Assembly (NCBI GenBank): GCA_902557735.1 | Contig: CACEBC010000005.1 | Location: 1 to 64,000, forward strand | Origin: Porticoccaceae bacterium | GTDB taxonomy: Bacteria > Pseudomonadota > Gammaproteobacteria > Pseudomonadales > Porticoccaceae | DNA length: 64,000 nt | Reading direction: 5' to 3' | Part shown: positions 62,720 to 64,000 of the stretch, in pieces | How positions within the stretch are numbered: the first letter of the stretch is position 1 | Layout: each line of letters starts with the position of its first letter | Made by a program: the position numbers and the translations under genes | Notes under the pieces: model-generated | What the model was told of the DNA's origin: nothing | Database searches by the model: none | What the model saw: only the letters and a program-made list of their open reading frames with translations

Positions 62720-63919
62720 TTATCCATGCGTGAGAGTATCATGCCCTGCAGTATCCGATGACGATGTCTTCAAACGCTTAATTACCAGCCCAAAAAGAAC
62801 CCAAGTCGTTGCAAAGCTAGTTGCGCACACCATCCCAAGGCCTGGATAGCCGACTGTCTCAACGGCGATTCCCGCAATACCAGGGCCGGACGCGAACCCT
62901 AGCAGGTATGCAGATCCCGCCGCTGCAGCCCATCGACCTTGCTCATCGAGTGCAGCCGCGAGCCCAAACAAATAAGGCACGGAAAAATAAAAGAAAATGC
63001 CACTAAAAGATTGAAAAAGGACGAAAATATACGGATTGGTATTTGTGCAGAGCACCAGCGCGATTACAATAAAAGCTGACAAGAAAACGCTGATTGGTAA
63101 CATTCTGCCATGTTTAACATTGAACCAGCTTGCCGCGAGCGCACCCATAAAACCGATTCCTGACTGAGCCGTCAGCGCATATCCAATCTGCGTCGTCGTG
63201 AGTCCGGCGCGCTCACCGAGCGGCGCAGAAAATGTGTAGAGCGCGCCAGTAGCGGTAATATAGATGAATACTGCGATGAGAGTCAGGCAGCCCAATGAAG
63301 CCGGAGCAAGCCCCGAAGTGTGTTTACTGGGCGCGCGCTCAACTTCACCGATTTCCTCTGGTAAAAATTTCAAGCATGGTAATAAAGTCAAGGATATCAA
63401 TAGAATGAGTCCATAGATACCTTTGTGGTCATACAATGCGGTCACATGTCCGCCTATCGTAAATAGAGCAATACTTAGCAAAGTCCATGTGACCTGTACA
63501 TAGCCATAGACCCTATCCGGATTTTTTGCACATGAGCCGATAGCCGCAAGTGATGCCGCATACACTAAACCAACGCCGATCCCGGCAATACATCTAATAG
63601 CTGTCACGATTATGTAGTCATTAGCAATAATCGAAGCTAATTGGAAACATACTGCAGTGAGAGTTGCTACTATACAAACAAACCTTAACCGAAGCTTGGG
63701 TAAAAGCGGTGCTGCGACAATAGCCGTGATCGACAGCATGAAAAATTCCGCGAAAACAGCAAGACTGGCTTGTTGTTCAGAGAGATTGAAACCGGCAATC
63801 ACTCCTCCTAATATCAAAGGTGACATCTGAGTAACCAGCCCGCCAATAACCTGTGCTGCGAGCACTGCGATAACAAACATTGCAATTTCGTCGCCCAACA
63901 GACTTTGCCGCAGTTTCAT
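62720..63919 (-). CDS. MFS transporter, paralogue of the one at 59291
   Basis: A 399-residue carrier with the same helix sequences as the 59291 protein (LAAQVIGGLVTQMSPLILGG, GFNLSEQQAS, SVPYLFGLAAALD) and a short polar C-terminal tail. GGGAG lies about seven bases before ATG 63919. It faces the AraC-controlled Rieske gene, and the two carriers bracket the AraC/Rieske pair in opposite orientation. A duplication followed by specialisation for related substrates, or import versus product export, are both possible. What lies upstream is beyond the window. Confidence 0.92.
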   Translation of the reverse strand: MKLRQSLLGDEIAMFVIAVLAAQVIGGLVTQMSPLILGGVIAGFNLSEQQASLAVFAEFFMLSITAIVAAPLLPKLRLRFVCIVATLTAVCFQLASIIANDYIIVTAIRCIAGIGVGLVYAASLAAIGSCAKNPDRVYGYVQVTWTLLSIALFTIGGHVTALYDHKGIYGLILLISLTLLPCLKFLPEEIGEVERAPSKHTSGLAPASLGCLTLIAVFIYITATGALYTFSAPLGERAGLTTTQIGYALTAQSGIGFMGALAASWFNVKHGRMLPISVFLSAFIVIALVLCTNTNPYIFVLFQSFSGIFFYFSVPYLFGLAAALDEQGRWAAAAGSAYLLGFASGPGIAGIAVETVGYPGLGMVCATSFATTWVLFGLVIKRLKTSSSDTAGHDTLTHG

Positions 63920-64000
63920 GTGGAGACTCCCGTCGATTTATTTTTTAGAAACCAACCAAATTTAAAGTCTATTATCCTGATATTTATTTTAATGGTTTCG

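Noticed and set aside
1-64000. CRISPR arrays, insertion sequences, prophage or toxin-antitoxin modules
   Set aside because: Reading both strands I found no regularly spaced repeats, transposase or integrase motifs, phage structural genes or paired small toxin/antitoxin frames.

Overview
The window looks like a chromosomal segment of a free-living, probably marine gammaproteobacterium-type Gram-negative. The evidence is two TonB-dependent outer-membrane receptors, several lipoproteins with lipoboxes, a cytochrome c'/b561 pair, an NhaC-type sodium/proton antiporter, a complete urea ABC importer, a sulfatase and mid-40s GC by eye. The taxonomic placement is inference from gene content. I see no phage, transposase, CRISPR array, rRNA or origin. 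There is one tRNA, tRNA-Arg(TCG), on the minus strand.

Layout. (1) 1-6505: start of an MFS transporter, an NTF2-fold protein followed by a Rieske oxygenase alpha subunit, an alpha/beta hydrolase, a GFA-family protein and a TonB receptor. (2) 6852-17798: a tightly packed plus-strand catabolic operon followed by a TetR regulator. It encodes an acyl-CoA dehydrogenase, acyl-CoA ligase, 2-oxoacid dehydrogenase-type E1 alpha and beta, enoyl-CoA hydratase, a free-standing lipoyl domain, an internally duplicated carboxymuconolactone-decarboxylase-fold protein, an SDR-like protein, an iron-ADH-like protein, a DUF1330 protein and an SCP-x-like thiolase. No E2 acyltransferase or E3 is present. (3) 17931-33820: mixed housekeeping and turnover genes: M3 and DUF885 peptidases, an SDR-like protein, NhaC, DUF1993, a SRAP-domain protein, a DsbA-fold isomerase, a nuclease, adenine salvage, an amidohydrolase, an Atm1-type ABC exporter and cytochromes. 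(4) 34188-43708: a sulfatase, a trimethylamine-dehydrogenase-like flavoprotein convergent with a glycine-betaine/carnitine-type Rieske oxygenase, an MFS carrier, an M20 peptidase, a beta-propeller lipoprotein and the tRNA. (5) 44368-50084: urtABCDE. (6) 50424-63919: an oxygenase island. On one side are a ferredoxin, a GcvT-like protein and a 2OG-Fe(II) oxygenase. Divergent from them are three tandem Rieske oxygenases, then a TonB receptor, two paralogous MFS carriers, an AraC regulator and a further Rieske oxygenase.

How it fits together. Six Rieske-type oxygenases occur in 64 kb, but only one small plant-type ferredoxin domain and no ferredoxin reductase. The receptors, MFS carriers, oxygenases and beta-oxidation-like operon together suggest uptake and stepwise oxidation or demethylation of organic compounds; the substrates cannot be read from the sequence.

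The most unusual signals are these. The middle Rieske protein (54331-55371) has lost the Cys-x-His half of its [2Fe-2S] ligands while keeping its mononuclear iron triad, and sits next to an intact paralogue. The E1 alpha/beta pair has a lone lipoyl domain instead of an E2. Two SDR-like proteins have His-xxx-Met in place of Tyr-xxx-Lys. One SRAP protein can only begin at its essential Cys2 by using an ATT start codon.
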